From NCBI RefSeq assembly GCF_019334305.1, contig NZ_JAHWGH010000022.1:1-58267 (forward strand): 58,267 nt of DNA. The letters are read 5' to 3'. The stretch comes from Rossellomorea orangium. GTDB lineage: Bacteria > Bacillota > Bacilli > Bacillales > Bacillaceae_B. The notes under the pieces are model-generated. The model was not told the DNA's origin and did not search any database. It saw only the letters and a list, made by a program, of their open reading frames with translations. This document shows positions 46,960 to 56,524 of the stretch, piece after piece (the first letter of the stretch is position 1; the number at the start of each line of letters is the position of its first letter). The position numbers were made by a program, and so were the translations under genes.

Positions 46960-47139
46960 ATGAACGGATGGACAAAATGGTTAGTACTTGGCGGTTTGGT
47001 TCTCTTTCTTGTTCCAAATCGATATCGATTATTGAACCTGTTATTAGGGAATTTCCTCGTTCGTAAATTTGCCGTAAAAGCAGCAATGGGCGTGCCGGGA
47101 ATCCGCTCGAAATTTATCCAAGGTGCATTTCGGTCTTGA
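46960..47139 (+). CDS. yqgO: Small membrane protein (YqgO-like)
   Basis: 59 residues with one hydrophobic segment (WLVLGGLVLFLVPNRYRLLNLLLG) and a basic C-terminus with PGIRSKFIQGAF. AGGAGGGATC precedes two ATGs (46957 and 46960); 46960 has better spacing. Position before gluP and length match B. subtilis YqgO. Function unknown. Confidence 0.78.
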   Translation: MNGWTKWLVLGGLVLFLVPNRYRLLNLLLGNFLVRKFAVKAAMGVPGIRSKFIQGAFRS

Positions 47140-47150
47140 TTCATAAAGAT

Positions 47151-47190
47151 GACTGCAGGGAGGGAATGTCCTCACTCTGCAGTCTTTTTT
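47151..47190 (+). terminator. Terminator after yqgO
   Basis: GACTGCAG and CTGCAGTC plus inner pairs (GGGAGGG with TCCTCAC), followed by T6. Confidence 0.88.
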
Positions 47191-47284
47191 GTTTACACCT
47201 TAAAAACAGGTTCGGTATAGTAAGGATATATACATATATGAAGATTAAGACTCTGGGAGTGGTAAAAGAGTTTATAAGAAAGTA

Positions 47285-48817
47285 GTGGATGTTGTGGATT
47301 TACGTTATCATTATTTATTTTGGAAAGCGGCTCACCATCTGGTGGAATATAAAGAATATCGGATACTCAATCTTTCTCAGAATCAGGATGAGATATGGCT
47401 GGAAAATTCGAGGGTGAAAGAGGCAAATATCATCCGGATCGTCAAAAGGGACCTGGATTGGGGTAACTGGGTCAAGCGGGATTTGGAAATGACTACCGTA
47501 AATGGGGAGAAAATAAGAAAATCCCTGGGGAAAAGGCAACTGACAATAAAAAACCTCTACATATCAACCTATCCTCCCGTCGATGGTGATCCTGATTTAC
47601 TTCGGGATCCTGTGGAGCATCGAAAGACAAAGGTTCAGCCTATGCTTCTTCATGGTGAAAAAAGTGTTGAAATGCTGAAAGGGGATCCTTTATTCAATGA
47701 AGGAGAATGGGAACTTCCCCCTGAAATACTGGAAGCGAATGTCGATTGGATCAAGAACATGACCCTGACGTCATCTAAACGGCAAGTTCAGAAGGAGAGA
47801 CAGCTATTCGAGAGGGGTAAGCCGTTTTTCACTTATTTCTTCATTGCCGTTCAAGTCATCATGTTCCTTATCCTCGAACTGAATGGAGGAAGCAAGGACC
47901 CGGAAACGCTCATAGAATACGGTGCGAAGTATAACCCCCTTATGATCGAAGGAGAGTGGTGGCGCCTCGTGACCCCTATCTTCCTTCATATAGGATTATT
48001 GCATCTTTTGATGAACACACTGGCGCTTTATTATTTGGGGATGGCAGTGGAAAAGATGTTCGGAAGGACCCGGTTCGTTGTCATTTACTTGCTGTCGGGA
48101 GTGACTGGTACTCTTGCCAGCTTCCTGTTCACTTCCAATCTATCAGCCGGGGCAAGCGGAGCGATCTTTGGGTGTTTCGGTGCTCTCCTTTACTTTGGTG
48201 TATTGCATCCCAGCACTTTTTTTCGAACAATGGGCCCGAACATCATTGGTGTGATCTTATTGAATCTGGCCCTTGGATTCTCCCTTCCAGGCATTGATAA
48301 CGCTGGTCATTTAGGCGGATTGATAGGGGGATTTCTTGTAGCCGGTATCGTCAGTCTTCCACACAATGTCCGTCCCCTTAAGCAGATATCATTCCTTGTG
48401 GGAAGCCTTTTGCTCATAGGTATATTGGTATGGCAAGGGATCGGAACGGATTCCGCGACATGGGATGTCGATACAGTCAATGGGGTGGCCCAGGAAAAGA
48501 TATCGAATGGAAATTGGGAGGAAGCAGAGAAGCTCCTTATCCCGGTGGTTGAGGAAGGTTCGCCAAATGCCCAGACATTTTTCTATCTTTCGTATGCTGA
48601 AATCAAACAGAATAAATTGGCAGCCGCCGAAAAGCATTTGATGGCGGCCATAGAAGAAGATGAAAGCTTTCATGAAGCTCACTACAATCTGGCATTGATT
48701 CTGATTGATTCTGGTAAAAAGGAAGAGGCTCTCCTTCATGCAAAAAAAGCCTATGAGCTAAATAGGCAAGATGGAAATTATGAGAAGCTGTATAAAGAAC
48801 TTCAGGGAAACCTTTAA
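47285..48817 (+). CDS. gluP: Rhomboid intramembrane serine protease with TPR domain (GluP/YqgP)
   Basis: 510 residues. A soluble N-terminal domain (~170 residues) precedes six or seven membrane helices with the catalytic Ser291 (GASGAIFG) and His342 (NAGHLGG), and the loop-1 EWWRLVTPIFLHIGLLHLLMN. TPR repeats fill the last ~110 residues. The B. subtilis enzyme cleaves the magnesium transporter MgtE. GTG 47285 (or 47294) has only a weak Shine-Dalgarno; a good one (GGGAGTGG, 47255-47262) lies 22 nt upstream with no standard in-frame start between, so the true N-terminus is uncertain. Confidence 0.93.
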   Translation: MDVVDLRYHYLFWKAAHHLVEYKEYRILNLSQNQDEIWLENSRVKEANIIRIVKRDLDWGNWVKRDLEMTTVNGEKIRKSLGKRQLTIKNLYISTYPPVDGDPDLLRDPVEHRKTKVQPMLLHGEKSVEMLKGDPLFNEGEWELPPEILEANVDWIKNMTLTSSKRQVQKERQLFERGKPFFTYFFIAVQVIMFLILELNGGSKDPETLIEYGAKYNPLMIEGEWWRLVTPIFLHIGLLHLLMNTLALYYLGMAVEKMFGRTRFVVIYLLSGVTGTLASFLFTSNLSAGASGAIFGCFGALLYFGVLHPSTFFRTMGPNIIGVILLNLALGFSLPGIDNAGHLGGLIGGFLVAGIVSLPHNVRPLKQISFLVGSLLLIGILVWQGIGTDSATWDVDTVNGVAQEKISNGNWEEAEKLLIPVVEEGSPNAQTFFYLSYAEIKQNKLAAAEKHLMAAIEEDESFHEAHYNLALILIDSGKKEEALLHAKKAYELNRQDGNYEKLYKELQGNL

Positions 48818-49692
48818 ATGGAAATCAGTTGTCTGAGTAAGGAAGCATCCCCATTTTGATCAATCAGCAGCACAAGGACTTCCTTTTTATCCTTTTTCAC
48901 CAATATAAGCGGGATGGCACTGTCTATGGATTCCACGACAGAGCCGTCCTCTTTTTTGATTCCGAGATAATAGTTTTTATACAGACCCTCCCACAGATTT
49001 CCGACCAGGCGATCCCATTCCTGTTTGGTGAATCCTTCCAATGGGCGGCTTTCGTACATAGGAAGTGAGGTCAAAGGGAAGGAAGTATAGTCTTTGATCT
49101 GTATCCCCTTTGAAGAAATCCCTTTTTCCCATAAGTAGTCAAGTTGTTGTTTCGTCACCTTGTCGAGGATTCCCTTCCACTCGTTTTCCGCTTCGGTCCC
49201 CGGTTGTCTGAAAGCATTTAGGGGACTGAAATTGGAATCGATCACATACAGTGTATCTTCGGACATTTTCTGGGCACTGGTGAAATCAGTGTCGGATTCA
49301 TGTATCTCGGAATAATGGAAAGATACGGCTTGTAGGAGACTGCTTTCCTTGCCTTTTATTGTGGATTGCTCCACAATTTGATCTGTATCCTGTTCCCATT
49401 CATTCATGAGCCCCTTCAATCTCCCGTTCATATATAAAAAGCCGACATCCTGACGTAAATAAGCCGGTGTATCAAGCTTTGAAGATACCTTCCAGTCCAC
49501 TTCGTAATGATCGTTCTTCTTCTTCGGCTCAAGCATGAGGATCGTAGCCGCTGATTCGTAGGAAACATTTTCATTGATCGGAAAAAAAATAATACTTTCT
49601 TCTGTCTGTGGTTTGTAGATGTATTGAATGCCGAGAGTGACTAGACACATGATGATCAAGAAGGGCATTGCTTCTTTCAACCTATGTTTCAT
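48814..49692 (-). CDS. Uncharacterised membrane-anchored extracytoplasmic protein
   Basis: I do not recognise the family. 292 residues: a basic start (MKHRLKE), one N-terminal membrane segment (AMPFLIIMCLVTLGIQYIY), then a soluble outer domain with no obvious catalytic motif. ATG 49692 follows GGGGTGAACAAA; GTG 49701 overlaps that site. Its stop overlaps the end of gluP (convergent, 4 bp). It is divergent from the SpoVAF-like gene. Near 49729 the minus strand shows CATACTA, a sigma-G-like -10, but no -35 fits well. Confidence 0.78.
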   Translation of the reverse strand: MKHRLKEAMPFLIIMCLVTLGIQYIYKPQTEESIIFFPINENVSYESAATILMLEPKKKNDHYEVDWKVSSKLDTPAYLRQDVGFLYMNGRLKGLMNEWEQDTDQIVEQSTIKGKESSLLQAVSFHYSEIHESDTDFTSAQKMSEDTLYVIDSNFSPLNAFRQPGTEAENEWKGILDKVTKQQLDYLWEKGISSKGIQIKDYTSFPLTSLPMYESRPLEGFTKQEWDRLVGNLWEGLYKNYYLGIKKEDGSVVESIDSAIPLILVKKDKKEVLVLLIDQNGDASLLRQLISI

Positions 49693-49833
49693 TTTGTTCA
49701 CCCCAGTGGTTTGTCCATTTAGTACATAGTATGTAGATCTGTATTTGAATATGATACGATGTATGATTTCCGGTTACCTTGTCTAGGATGGTAAAGATGG
49801 AAATTCATGTAAAGGTATTGGGAGTGAAGGCTA

Positions 49834-51294
49834 ATGTCAAACGAAAAGAAAAAGCCTGTCTCTACTCAGATTGAAGAAAACACCAATTATTTAAGGGACA
49901 CCTTAGCAGTGGACAAGAGCTTTGATGTCATTCAATTGGATCTGGAGTATGCTGAGCGAAAAATGGCCATGTTATTAGTGGATGGCTTTGTAAAAGACGA
50001 TATCATGCATTATTTAATGAAGCTCTTATCGGGGCTCAGTCCTGAACAATTGGAAGAAGATACGTTAGAGAAGTTATTGAAGACGTACATTCCTTATATA
50101 GAGATTGAACAAGTAGATGACTTGAATCAGGTGATTGATTTAGTATTAGCGGGTCCGACAGCCCTTGTAGTGGACGGAATCGACAAGGTCATTATGATTG
50201 ATGCGAGGACCTATCCGGTAAGGGGACCTCAGGAACCGGATATCGAACGGGTTGTCAGGGGTTCAAGGGACGGGTACGTCGAGACGATTGTCTTTAATAC
50301 CGCATTGACGAGAAGGAGGGTTCGCGATCCCTCTCTTCGCATGGAATACATGCAGATTGGGAGAAGATCCAAGACCGATATCGTTGTCAGTTATATAGAA
50401 GATATCGCCGATCCGAACCTGGTGCATAAAATCAAAGATGCGCTTTCAAAGATCGATACAGACGGACTTGCGATGGGTGAGAAGACGCTCGAGGAGTTCA
50501 TCGCCGGGCGTCATTGGAATCCCTATCCATTGGTAAGGTACACAGAACGGCCAGATACAGCGGCAGCACATCTTTACGAAGGTCATATCCTGATTATGGT
50601 GGACGGCTCCCCGAGTGTCATGATCACCCCGACGACCTTTTGGCATCATCTTCAACATGCCGAGGAGTATAGGAATAAACCTTCTGTAGGAGCGTATCTC
50701 CGGTTCGTAAGGTTCATTGCCGTATGGTCGTCAATCTTCTTGCTGCCGCTATATTATTTATTTGCGATTCACCCCGAACTCCTGCCGGAAGCCCTTCAAT
50801 ATGTGGGACCGAATGATGTGGGAGAAGTTCCATTGTTCCTTCAATTCTTAATTATTGAAGTCGGAATCGATATATTGAGGATGGCGGCCATTCATACTCC
50901 ATCTTCTCTGGCAACTGCCCTGGGTCTCGTGGCCGCATTGATGATCGGCCAGGTTGCGGTGGAAGTCGGTCTATTCATCAATGAAGTCATCCTTTATCTG
51001 GCCATTGCTGCAATCGGTACGTTCTCTACTCCAAGTTACGAAATGAGTCTGGCCAACCGTCTCGTGAGAATATACCTATTAATTTGTACGGCTTTATTCG
51101 GGGTTTACGGATTTGTGATAGGGATATTCTTATGGATCATCATGCTTTCAAGGATGAACTCCTTTGGCATTCCATATATGTGGCCATTCATCCCATTCAA
51201 CTTCAGGGCATTCAGGGACGTATTTCTTCGTTCACCCATGCCACTTAAGAACAGGCGTCCGAGATTTCTTCATCCTAAAGACCCGGACCGGTAG
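49834..51294 (+). CDS. GerA-family spore germination protein (SpoVAF-like)
   Basis: 486 residues. N-terminal soluble domain (about residues 1-290) with VDGIDKVIMIDARTYPVRGPQEPDIERVVRGSRDGYVETIVFNTALTRRR-type signature (read in parts), GRRSKTDIVVSYIEDIA and HILIMVDGSPSVMITPTTFW. Five or so membrane segments follow (ITP..., LPLYYLFAIHPELLPEAL, AAIHTPSSLATALGLVAALMIGQVAVEVG). The shortish length and overall pattern fit SpoVAF, which forms a spore ion channel amplifying germination, better than GerAA. No spoVA operon or B and C subunit genes adjoin it. The start is ATG 49834 after GGGAGTGAAGGCTA. Confidence 0.85.
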   Translation: MSNEKKKPVSTQIEENTNYLRDTLAVDKSFDVIQLDLEYAERKMAMLLVDGFVKDDIMHYLMKLLSGLSPEQLEEDTLEKLLKTYIPYIEIEQVDDLNQVIDLVLAGPTALVVDGIDKVIMIDARTYPVRGPQEPDIERVVRGSRDGYVETIVFNTALTRRRVRDPSLRMEYMQIGRRSKTDIVVSYIEDIADPNLVHKIKDALSKIDTDGLAMGEKTLEEFIAGRHWNPYPLVRYTERPDTAAAHLYEGHILIMVDGSPSVMITPTTFWHHLQHAEEYRNKPSVGAYLRFVRFIAVWSSIFLLPLYYLFAIHPELLPEALQYVGPNDVGEVPLFLQFLIIEVGIDILRMAAIHTPSSLATALGLVAALMIGQVAVEVGLFINEVILYLAIAAIGTFSTPSYEMSLANRLVRIYLLICTALFGVYGFVIGIFLWIIMLSRMNSFGIPYMWPFIPFNFRAFRDVFLRSPMPLKNRRPRFLHPKDPDR

Positions 51295-51306
51295 AAACGA
51301 TAGATT

Positions 51307-51350
51307 AGAGATTTCCTTATTGGATAAACCTTTAAGGGAATCTCTTTTTA
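51307..51350 (+). terminator. Terminator after the SpoVAF-like gene
   Basis: AGAGATT-TCCTTA pairs with TAAGGGA-ATCTCT over a 14-base loop, followed by T5. Confidence 0.85.
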
Positions 51351-51480
51351 TTTGCAATGGTAGTGCTCTTCTAAAAAGTCTCTTTTTGCAAAGATTGTTG
51401 CTTTTGAAGAACTAGTTCCCCTCATCTTGAAAAACACGCTGATTAACAGAGTATGGAATAACGATAATCTTTGTTTTTGA

Positions 51481-51509
51481 TTGAGAAGAAAGCGGTTTTC
51501 ACTTATACT
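51481..51509 (+). promoter_or_regulatory. Sigma-A promoter of yqgQ-glcK
   Basis: TTGAGA (51481-51486) and TATACT (51504-51509) are exactly 17 bp apart, 33 bp before the yqgQ start. Confidence 0.78.
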
Positions 51510-51541
51510 TTATAGTGAAGATTTGAAAGCAGGTGTATGGC

Positions 51542-51748
51542 ATGAAAACGATTTATGATATCCAACAGTTACTAAAAAGTTACGGAACCATTATATATGT
51601 TGGGCATCGTCTTTCCGACCTGCAGCTAATGGAAGGCGAACTAAAGGAACTCTATCAATCCCAGCTAATTGAAACCCGTGATTTTCAGACTGCTTTATTG
51701 TTGTTGCGACATGAAATAGAGATTGAAAAAGAAAAACAGGACAGGTGA
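51542..51748 (+). CDS. yqgQ: YqgQ family protein (DUF910)
   Basis: 68 residues, a small helical protein (MKTIYDIQQLLKSYGTIIYVGHRLSDLQLMEGELKELY, read in parts). The family is thought possibly nucleic-acid binding from its structure; function unproven. ATG 51542 follows CAGGTGTATGGC. Five bp separate it from glcK, so the two are an operon, as in B. subtilis. Confidence 0.9.
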   Translation: MKTIYDIQQLLKSYGTIIYVGHRLSDLQLMEGELKELYQSQLIETRDFQTALLLLRHEIEIEKEKQDR

Positions 51749-51753
51749 TATAA

Positions 51754-52722
51754 ATGACAGAAAAATGGTTGGTTGGAGTGGACTTAGGGGGAACGACAAC
51801 AAAAATTGCGTTCTTGAGTAAATATGGAGAGCTTCTACATAAATGGGAAATCCCCACTGATAAATCAGAAAACGGAAAAAATATCATCGTGAATATTGCC
51901 AAAGCGATTGATAAAAAGCTTGAGGAACTGGATCAAACTAAAGAAAAACTGGTCGGGATCGGCATGGGAGCACCAGGACCCGTCGATACAGCAAAAGGCA
52001 TCATTTACGAAGCGGTCAATTTAGGGTGGGAGAATAATACACCGTTAAAAGATCTGCTTGAAGTTGAAACAGGATTGCACGCAGTCATTGACAACGACGC
52101 AAACTGTGCCGCATTGGGTGAAATGTGGAAAGGGGCAGGAGATGGTGCCAAGGATCTTGTATGTGTCACATTAGGAACAGGTGTGGGAGGCGGTGTGATC
52201 ACAAACGGAAATATCGTCCACGGTGTGAAAGGGGCAGGTGGTGAAATCGGCCATATCACAGTAGTTCCAGAAGGTGGTTTCCAGTGTAATTGCGGAAAGA
52301 CGGGATGTCTTGAAACCGTTGCTTCTGCCACTGGTGTCGTTCGCTTAGCCAATGAGAAACTGGATGCTGTTGCGGATGAATCCTCACTTAGAGAGCTGAG
52401 AGACTCCCGTGGCACGATCAATGCGAAGGACATCTTTGATGCAGCGAGAGAGACCGATGAACTTGCCCTTGCTGTCGTCGATCAATTAGCATTCTACCTC
52501 GGGTTATCCCTTGCAAATCTAGGAAACGGATTGAACCCTGAAAAAATCGTGATCGGTGGCGGAGTCTCGAAAGCGGGGGATATCTTATTAAAGCCGGTCA
52601 AGAAACATTTTGAACAATTTTCATTTCCTACAGTTCGTACCTCGACGAACTTAAGTATTGCCACTCTTGGAAATGATGCCGGAGTGATCGGAGCCGCATG
52701 GTTAGTCAAGAACAAAATCTGA
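51754..52722 (+). CDS. glcK: ROK-family glucokinase
   Basis: Phosphorylates glucose with ATP. ROK marks: phosphate-binding [29 protein letters not shown] (catalytic Asp in NDAN), [20 protein letters not shown], and zinc site [10 protein letters not shown]. 322 residues as in B. subtilis GlcK. The downstream terminator at 52747-52784 closes the yqgQ-glcK operon. Confidence 0.96.
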   Translation: MTEKWLVGVDLGGTTTKIAFLSKYGELLHKWEIPTDKSENGKNIIVNIAKAIDKKLEELDQTKEKLVGIGMGAPGPVDTAKGIIYEAVNLGWENNTPLKDLLEVETGLHAVIDNDANCAALGEMWKGAGDGAKDLVCVTLGTGVGGGVITNGNIVHGVKGAGGEIGHITVVPEGGFQCNCGKTGCLETVASATGVVRLANEKLDAVADESSLRELRDSRGTINAKDIFDAARETDELALAVVDQLAFYLGLSLANLGNGLNPEKIVIGGGVSKAGDILLKPVKKHFEQFSFPTVRTSTNLSIATLGNDAGVIGAAWLVKNKI

Positions 52723-52746
52723 TTGTATGAGTGATAAAATGATGAC

Positions 52747-52784
52747 AAAAGAAGAACTTTCCAGACTGGAAGGTTCTTTTTTTT
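52747..52784 (+). terminator. Terminator of yqgQ-glcK
   Basis: AGAACTTTCCAG and CTGGAAGGTTCT pair with one G-U and a one- to three-base loop, followed by T8. Confidence 0.9.
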
Positions 52785-53060
52785 GTTGCCTTTGTTAGTG
52801 CAAATAACCCACGGACCATTGTACCGTTTTTTATTAATCATGTTTTTTTGAAACTTTTAATGGTTTCAATCGTCTAATAGTATGGGTAAGTTAATAAGAC
52901 TTTAACTATTATACGCCCTCAATATGAAACCGCGTTTGACGTTTTGTAAAAAAAGTATTAATATAAGTCAAGATTGCTTCGAATTATTACCTTATTTTAC
53001 CATTACTATAATGAAAGTGTTACATACGAAGGAACCGTTTGTAGCAAGGAGGCTGAGTAC
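52785..53060. other. Intergenic region and leader of the LTA synthase-like gene
   Basis: No gene is seen. It carries the promoter at 52936-52964 and a ~90-nt leader; the open frame that extends upstream of 53061 has no Shine-Dalgarno and low-coding content. Confidence 0.45.
52936..52964 (+). promoter_or_regulatory. Sigma-A promoter of the LTA synthase-like gene
   Basis: TTGACG (52936-52941) and TAATAT (52959-52964), exactly 17 bp apart. Confidence 0.7.
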
Positions 53061-54938
53061 ATGAATATAAGAAAGACACCTAAAGTACCGCTGATCATCA
53101 TCGCGGCACTGCTCCTCTGGATCAAAACGTATATTGTCTATAAAACTAGCTTTGATATAAAGATAGAAAATACACTCCAGGAACTGATTCTTTTTATTAA
53201 CCCGCTAAGTTTCTTACTATTCATCTTTGGAATAGGATTACTCCTTAAGAAGGATAAATCACGTACCCGTTATATTATCTCAATAAGCTTCATCCTATCG
53301 TTTATCCTGTACGGGAACGTCGTGTTCTATCGATTCTTCGACGATTTCTTGACATTGCCTGTCCTCTTTCAAACGAGCAACTTCTCTGATTTAGGCACAA
53401 GTGCCAGCGCCATCATGAGCTGGAAGGATATATTCTACTTCACTGATGTGATCATGTTAATTCTCATCATTAAAATAAAGCCAACCTGGTTTTCTTTACA
53501 GAATTACTCCAGGGCCAACCGACGGGCTTATTTCCTGGTGGCGACAGCCCTTGTTTTCTTTAACCTTGGCCTTGCAGAATCGGAAAGACCTCAATTACTT
53601 ACAAGGACATTCGATCGTGAAATGCTCGTCAAGAATATTGGCACATACAATTACCATGTATACGATATCTTTCTTCAATCCAAATCTTCTGCACAGAGAG
53701 CATTGGCAGATGGAAGTGAGCTGGCAGACATCGATAACTATGTCAGGGCAGGGTACATTGAGCCCGATAAAGAAATGTTCGGAGCAGCCAAGGGTAAAAA
53801 CCTGATCATTGTATCTCTTGAGTCACTGCAAAACTTTGTCATCAACAGTGAAGTGAACGGTCAGGAAATCACGCCTTTCCTGAATGACTTCATCGGGGAA
53901 AGCTACTACTTTGATCAATTCTACCATCAAACCCAGCAGGGAAAGACGTCAGATTCAGAATTCATCCTGGACAACTCCCTTTACCCGTTGAATCGGGGAG
54001 CTGTTTTCTTTACCCATTCAGGGAATGAGTTTGAGTCGATGACGGAAAAGCTCGGGGAAAACGGATATTATACAACAGCCATGCATGCAAACAATAAAAG
54101 TTTCTGGAATCGTGACATTATGTATGATTCGTTAGGATATGAACGTTTTTATTCCTTACCGGATTATGATGTAACAGAAGAAAACTCAGTAAACTGGGGT
54201 ATGAAAGATATCCCGTTCTTTAAGCAGTCTGTAGAGCATATGAAACAAATGCCGCAGCCGTTCAGTACTAAGATGATCACATTAACGAATCATTACCCTT
54301 TCACTTTGGACGAAGAAGATAAGTTGATCGATCCCTATACTTCCAATGATGGTACAGTGAATCGCTATTTTCAAACGGTCCGTTATATGGATGAAGCAGT
54401 GAAGAACTTCATCACTGATTTAAAGGAAGCCGGACTGTATGAGAACTCTGTCATCGTGATGTATGGAGATCATTATGGGATATCTGAGAACCATAATAAG
54501 GCGATGAGTCAATATCTTGGTAAAGATATCACACCATTTGTGAGCACTCAGCTTCAACAAGTACCGATGATTATCCATATCCCAGGTCAGAATGGAAAGA
54601 TCATTTCCAAAGTGTCAGGGCAAATTGACCTGAAGCCGACCATCATGCACCTTCTCGGAATCGATACCAAGGAAGACATACAGTTTGGATCGGATATCTT
54701 CTCCGAGGAACATGAAGATCTCGCCATACTTCGAGACGGTCGATTCATCACGAAAGACTACGTGTATGCTGGAGAAAAATGCTGGGACAAAGAGACAGAA
54801 GAAAAAACGGATATGAACTATTGTGAACCATTTAAAGAGCGGGTGAATAATGAGCTCGAGTACTCCGATAAGATCATTTACGGAGACCTGCTTCGCTTTT
54901 ATGGAGACAATGAAAATACGGACAATGACGAATCATAG
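53061..54938 (+). CDS. yqgS: Lipoteichoic acid synthase-family protein (YqgS)
   Basis: Transfers glycerol phosphate from phosphatidylglycerol onto the growing lipoteichoic acid chain or its primer. Five N-terminal membrane helices (residues ~8-185) lead to an extracellular sulfatase-fold domain: nucleophile T296 in [10 protein letters not shown], metal site around [21 protein letters not shown] and [12 protein letters not shown] 53061 follows AAGGAGGCTGAGTAC. 625 residues, LtaS-like; B. subtilis has four paralogues and synteny identifies YqgS. Whether it is the main synthase or a primase cannot be told here. Confidence 0.94.
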   Translation: MNIRKTPKVPLIIIAALLLWIKTYIVYKTSFDIKIENTLQELILFINPLSFLLFIFGIGLLLKKDKSRTRYIISISFILSFILYGNVVFYRFFDDFLTLPVLFQTSNFSDLGTSASAIMSWKDIFYFTDVIMLILIIKIKPTWFSLQNYSRANRRAYFLVATALVFFNLGLAESERPQLLTRTFDREMLVKNIGTYNYHVYDIFLQSKSSAQRALADGSELADIDNYVRAGYIEPDKEMFGAAKGKNLIIVSLESLQNFVINSEVNGQEITPFLNDFIGESYYFDQFYHQTQQGKTSDSEFILDNSLYPLNRGAVFFTHSGNEFESMTEKLGENGYYTTAMHANNKSFWNRDIMYDSLGYERFYSLPDYDVTEENSVNWGMKDIPFFKQSVEHMKQMPQPFSTKMITLTNHYPFTLDEEDKLIDPYTSNDGTVNRYFQTVRYMDEAVKNFITDLKEAGLYENSVIVMYGDHYGISENHNKAMSQYLGKDITPFVSTQLQQVPMIIHIPGQNGKIISKVSGQIDLKPTIMHLLGIDTKEDIQFGSDIFSEEHEDLAILRDGRFITKDYVYAGEKCWDKETEEKTDMNYCEPFKERVNNELEYSDKIIYGDLLRFYGDNENTDNDES

Positions 54939-54940
54939 AC

Positions 54941-54975
54941 AAAAGGCTTGCGAAGATTTTCGCAAGCTTTTTTTG
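54941..54975 (+). terminator. Terminator after yqgS
   Basis: GCTTGCGAA-gatt-TTCGCAAGC with flanking A and T7. Confidence 0.93.
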
Positions 54976-55036
54976 TCATGAAACTTCGAACTGTTCATAC
55001 ATGTAAGTAAGGACATATGTATGGGGAGGTTCTATC

Positions 55037-56230
55037 ATGAAAGTGAAAGTGCGCAGTGGGGACACCCTTTGGTATTACAGTCAGCTGTTTTACATCCCGA
55101 TCGGGCTCATCATCGATTCAAACCCTTCCGTTGAACCGAATAAATTGAAGATCGGTACAGAAATAGATCTCCCCGGTTTTAGGGAAGTAAATTATACGAT
55201 CAGAAAAGGTGATACCTTTTGGGCACTCGCCAGTGAGTGGAACATTGGCGTCGACGCCTTACTTCTATTAAATGAAGGCGTAAATGCGAATGGACTGCAA
55301 ATAGGTTCAACCATCATTTTGCCGTCCAGGGTTATTACTCCCATCGTCAAAGGAAAACAGGCATATCATTCTAAAATACTCCATAAAGACATTAAAAGCC
55401 TAAAAGAGATTTACCCTTTCATAAGATTAAGGTCTGTTGGGGAGAGTGTTCTGGGTGACGACCTTGTGGAAATCCGGGTGGGGACCGGAAAGAAGAAGGT
55501 TCAATTGAATGCTTCCTTTCATGCAAATGAATGGATCACGACCGCCATCCTTATGTCGTTTCTCAATGAGTATTTACTGTCCCTGACCAACAGTAACCCA
55601 ATAAGAGGTATAGAGACCTTGCCGATCTATGGGGATGTGACGGTGTCATTCGTGCCGATGGTGAACCCCGATGGAGTGGATCTTGTTCTGATTGGACCAC
55701 CGGAGGATAGAAGGAAAGAACTGCTTGCCATCAATAGGGGCAGCACGGATTTTACCGGATGGAAAGCCAATATCAAGGGAGTGGATCTGAATAATCAGTT
55801 TCCTGCCAAATGGGAAATCGAAAAGGAAAGAAAAGAGGAGAAAGCACCTGCCCCGAGAGATTTCCCAGGATATAAGCCCCTTTCAGAGCCTGAAGCCATC
55901 GCAATGGCTAACCTTGCACAGCAAGAGAATTTTGATCGTCTCCTCGCCATTCATACCCAGGGGAAAGAGTTTTATTGGGGTTATGAAGGGTTGGAACCTC
56001 CGGATGCCGCCAAACTTGCAGCTGATTTTACCAGAGTGAGCGGATATGAATCTGTCAGATATATTGACAGCTACGCAGGCTATAAGGATTGGTTCATTAA
56101 GGAATTCAAAAAAGCAGGATTCACTCTGGAGTTAGGAAAAGGGATCAATCCGCTACCCCTTTCTCAATTTGATGAAATCTACCAGGACGTCCTGGGCATA
56201 TTCCTTGTTTCCATTTATCGCTGGTACTAA
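55037..56230 (+). CDS. yqgT: LysM-M14 peptidase, gamma-D-glutamyl-meso-diaminopimelate type (YqgT)
   Basis: Two N-terminal LysM domains (about residues 1-47, VRSGDTLWYYSQLFYIP, and 50-96, IRKGDTFWALASEWNIG) bind peptidoglycan. A zinc carboxypeptidase domain follows, with ligands H162 and E165 (FHANEW), H306 (AIHTQG) and catalytic E365 (TLELGKG). It should cleave gamma-D-Glu-diaminopimelate links in spore or recycled muropeptides. No signal peptide is seen, suggesting action in the mother cell or forespore cytoplasm or in muropeptide recycling. Confidence 0.92.
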   Translation: MKVKVRSGDTLWYYSQLFYIPIGLIIDSNPSVEPNKLKIGTEIDLPGFREVNYTIRKGDTFWALASEWNIGVDALLLLNEGVNANGLQIGSTIILPSRVITPIVKGKQAYHSKILHKDIKSLKEIYPFIRLRSVGESVLGDDLVEIRVGTGKKKVQLNASFHANEWITTAILMSFLNEYLLSLTNSNPIRGIETLPIYGDVTVSFVPMVNPDGVDLVLIGPPEDRRKELLAINRGSTDFTGWKANIKGVDLNNQFPAKWEIEKERKEEKAPAPRDFPGYKPLSEPEAIAMANLAQQENFDRLLAIHTQGKEFYWGYEGLEPPDAAKLAADFTRVSGYESVRYIDSYAGYKDWFIKEFKKAGFTLELGKGINPLPLSQFDEIYQDVLGIFLVSIYRWY

Positions 56231-56231
56231 C

Positions 56232-56280
56232 AAAAGTGGAGGCGGTTTGACCTCGAGGGGCTAGCCGCCTCCGCTTTTTG
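56232..56280. terminator. Terminator-like hairpin derived from the interspersed repeat
   Basis: AAAAGtGGAGGCGG pairs with CCGCCTCCgCTTTT around an inner CTCGAGG part. It contains TGACCTCGAGGGGCTAGCC (56248-56266), the exact inverse of 197-215. A degenerate repeat copy seems to serve as the yqgT terminator. Confidence 0.7.
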
Positions 56281-56489
56281 TGCTGAGGAGGCTTGGCCGA
56301 ACTTCCATAGAAATCGGAGCAGTTCCCTTCACCCTCCAGCACAACCTAACGACAGAGCATACGCAAGCCGAATCTTGTGTATGAATAACAATAATCTTTT
56401 TAAAAGCTTTTATTTATGACAGTACACCAAAGAAATGGGTTGGTGAAAAAACCCTCGAAAAAACGATGAATTTGTTCCATAAATAACTA
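56281..56489. other. Intergenic region after yqgT
   Basis: No gene is seen. It starts with repeat-derived GC-rich sequence (to about 56345) and becomes AT-rich. Short open frames of 12 codons or fewer lack Shine-Dalgarno sites. Confidence 0.4.
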
Positions 56490-56518
56490 TTGTAGAAATC
56501 AGCAATCAGGAGTAAAAT
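56490..56518 (+). promoter_or_regulatory. Candidate promoter of a small RNA or yqgU leader
   Basis: TTGTAG (56490-56495) and TAAAAT (56513-56518) are 17 bp apart, about 75 bp before an intrinsic terminator with no gene between. Confidence 0.5.
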
Positions 56519-56524
56519 TAATCA

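Noticed and set aside
49700..49775. Sigma-G promoters for the SpoVAF-like gene or its divergent neighbour
   Set aside because: CATACTA-like hexamers exist on the minus strand, but no -35 with correct spacing fits on either strand.
52974..53060. Upstream extension of the LTA synthase-like protein
   Set aside because: No Shine-Dalgarno before 52974, while AAGGAGG stands before ATG 53061, and the -10 box ends only 10 bp before 52974.
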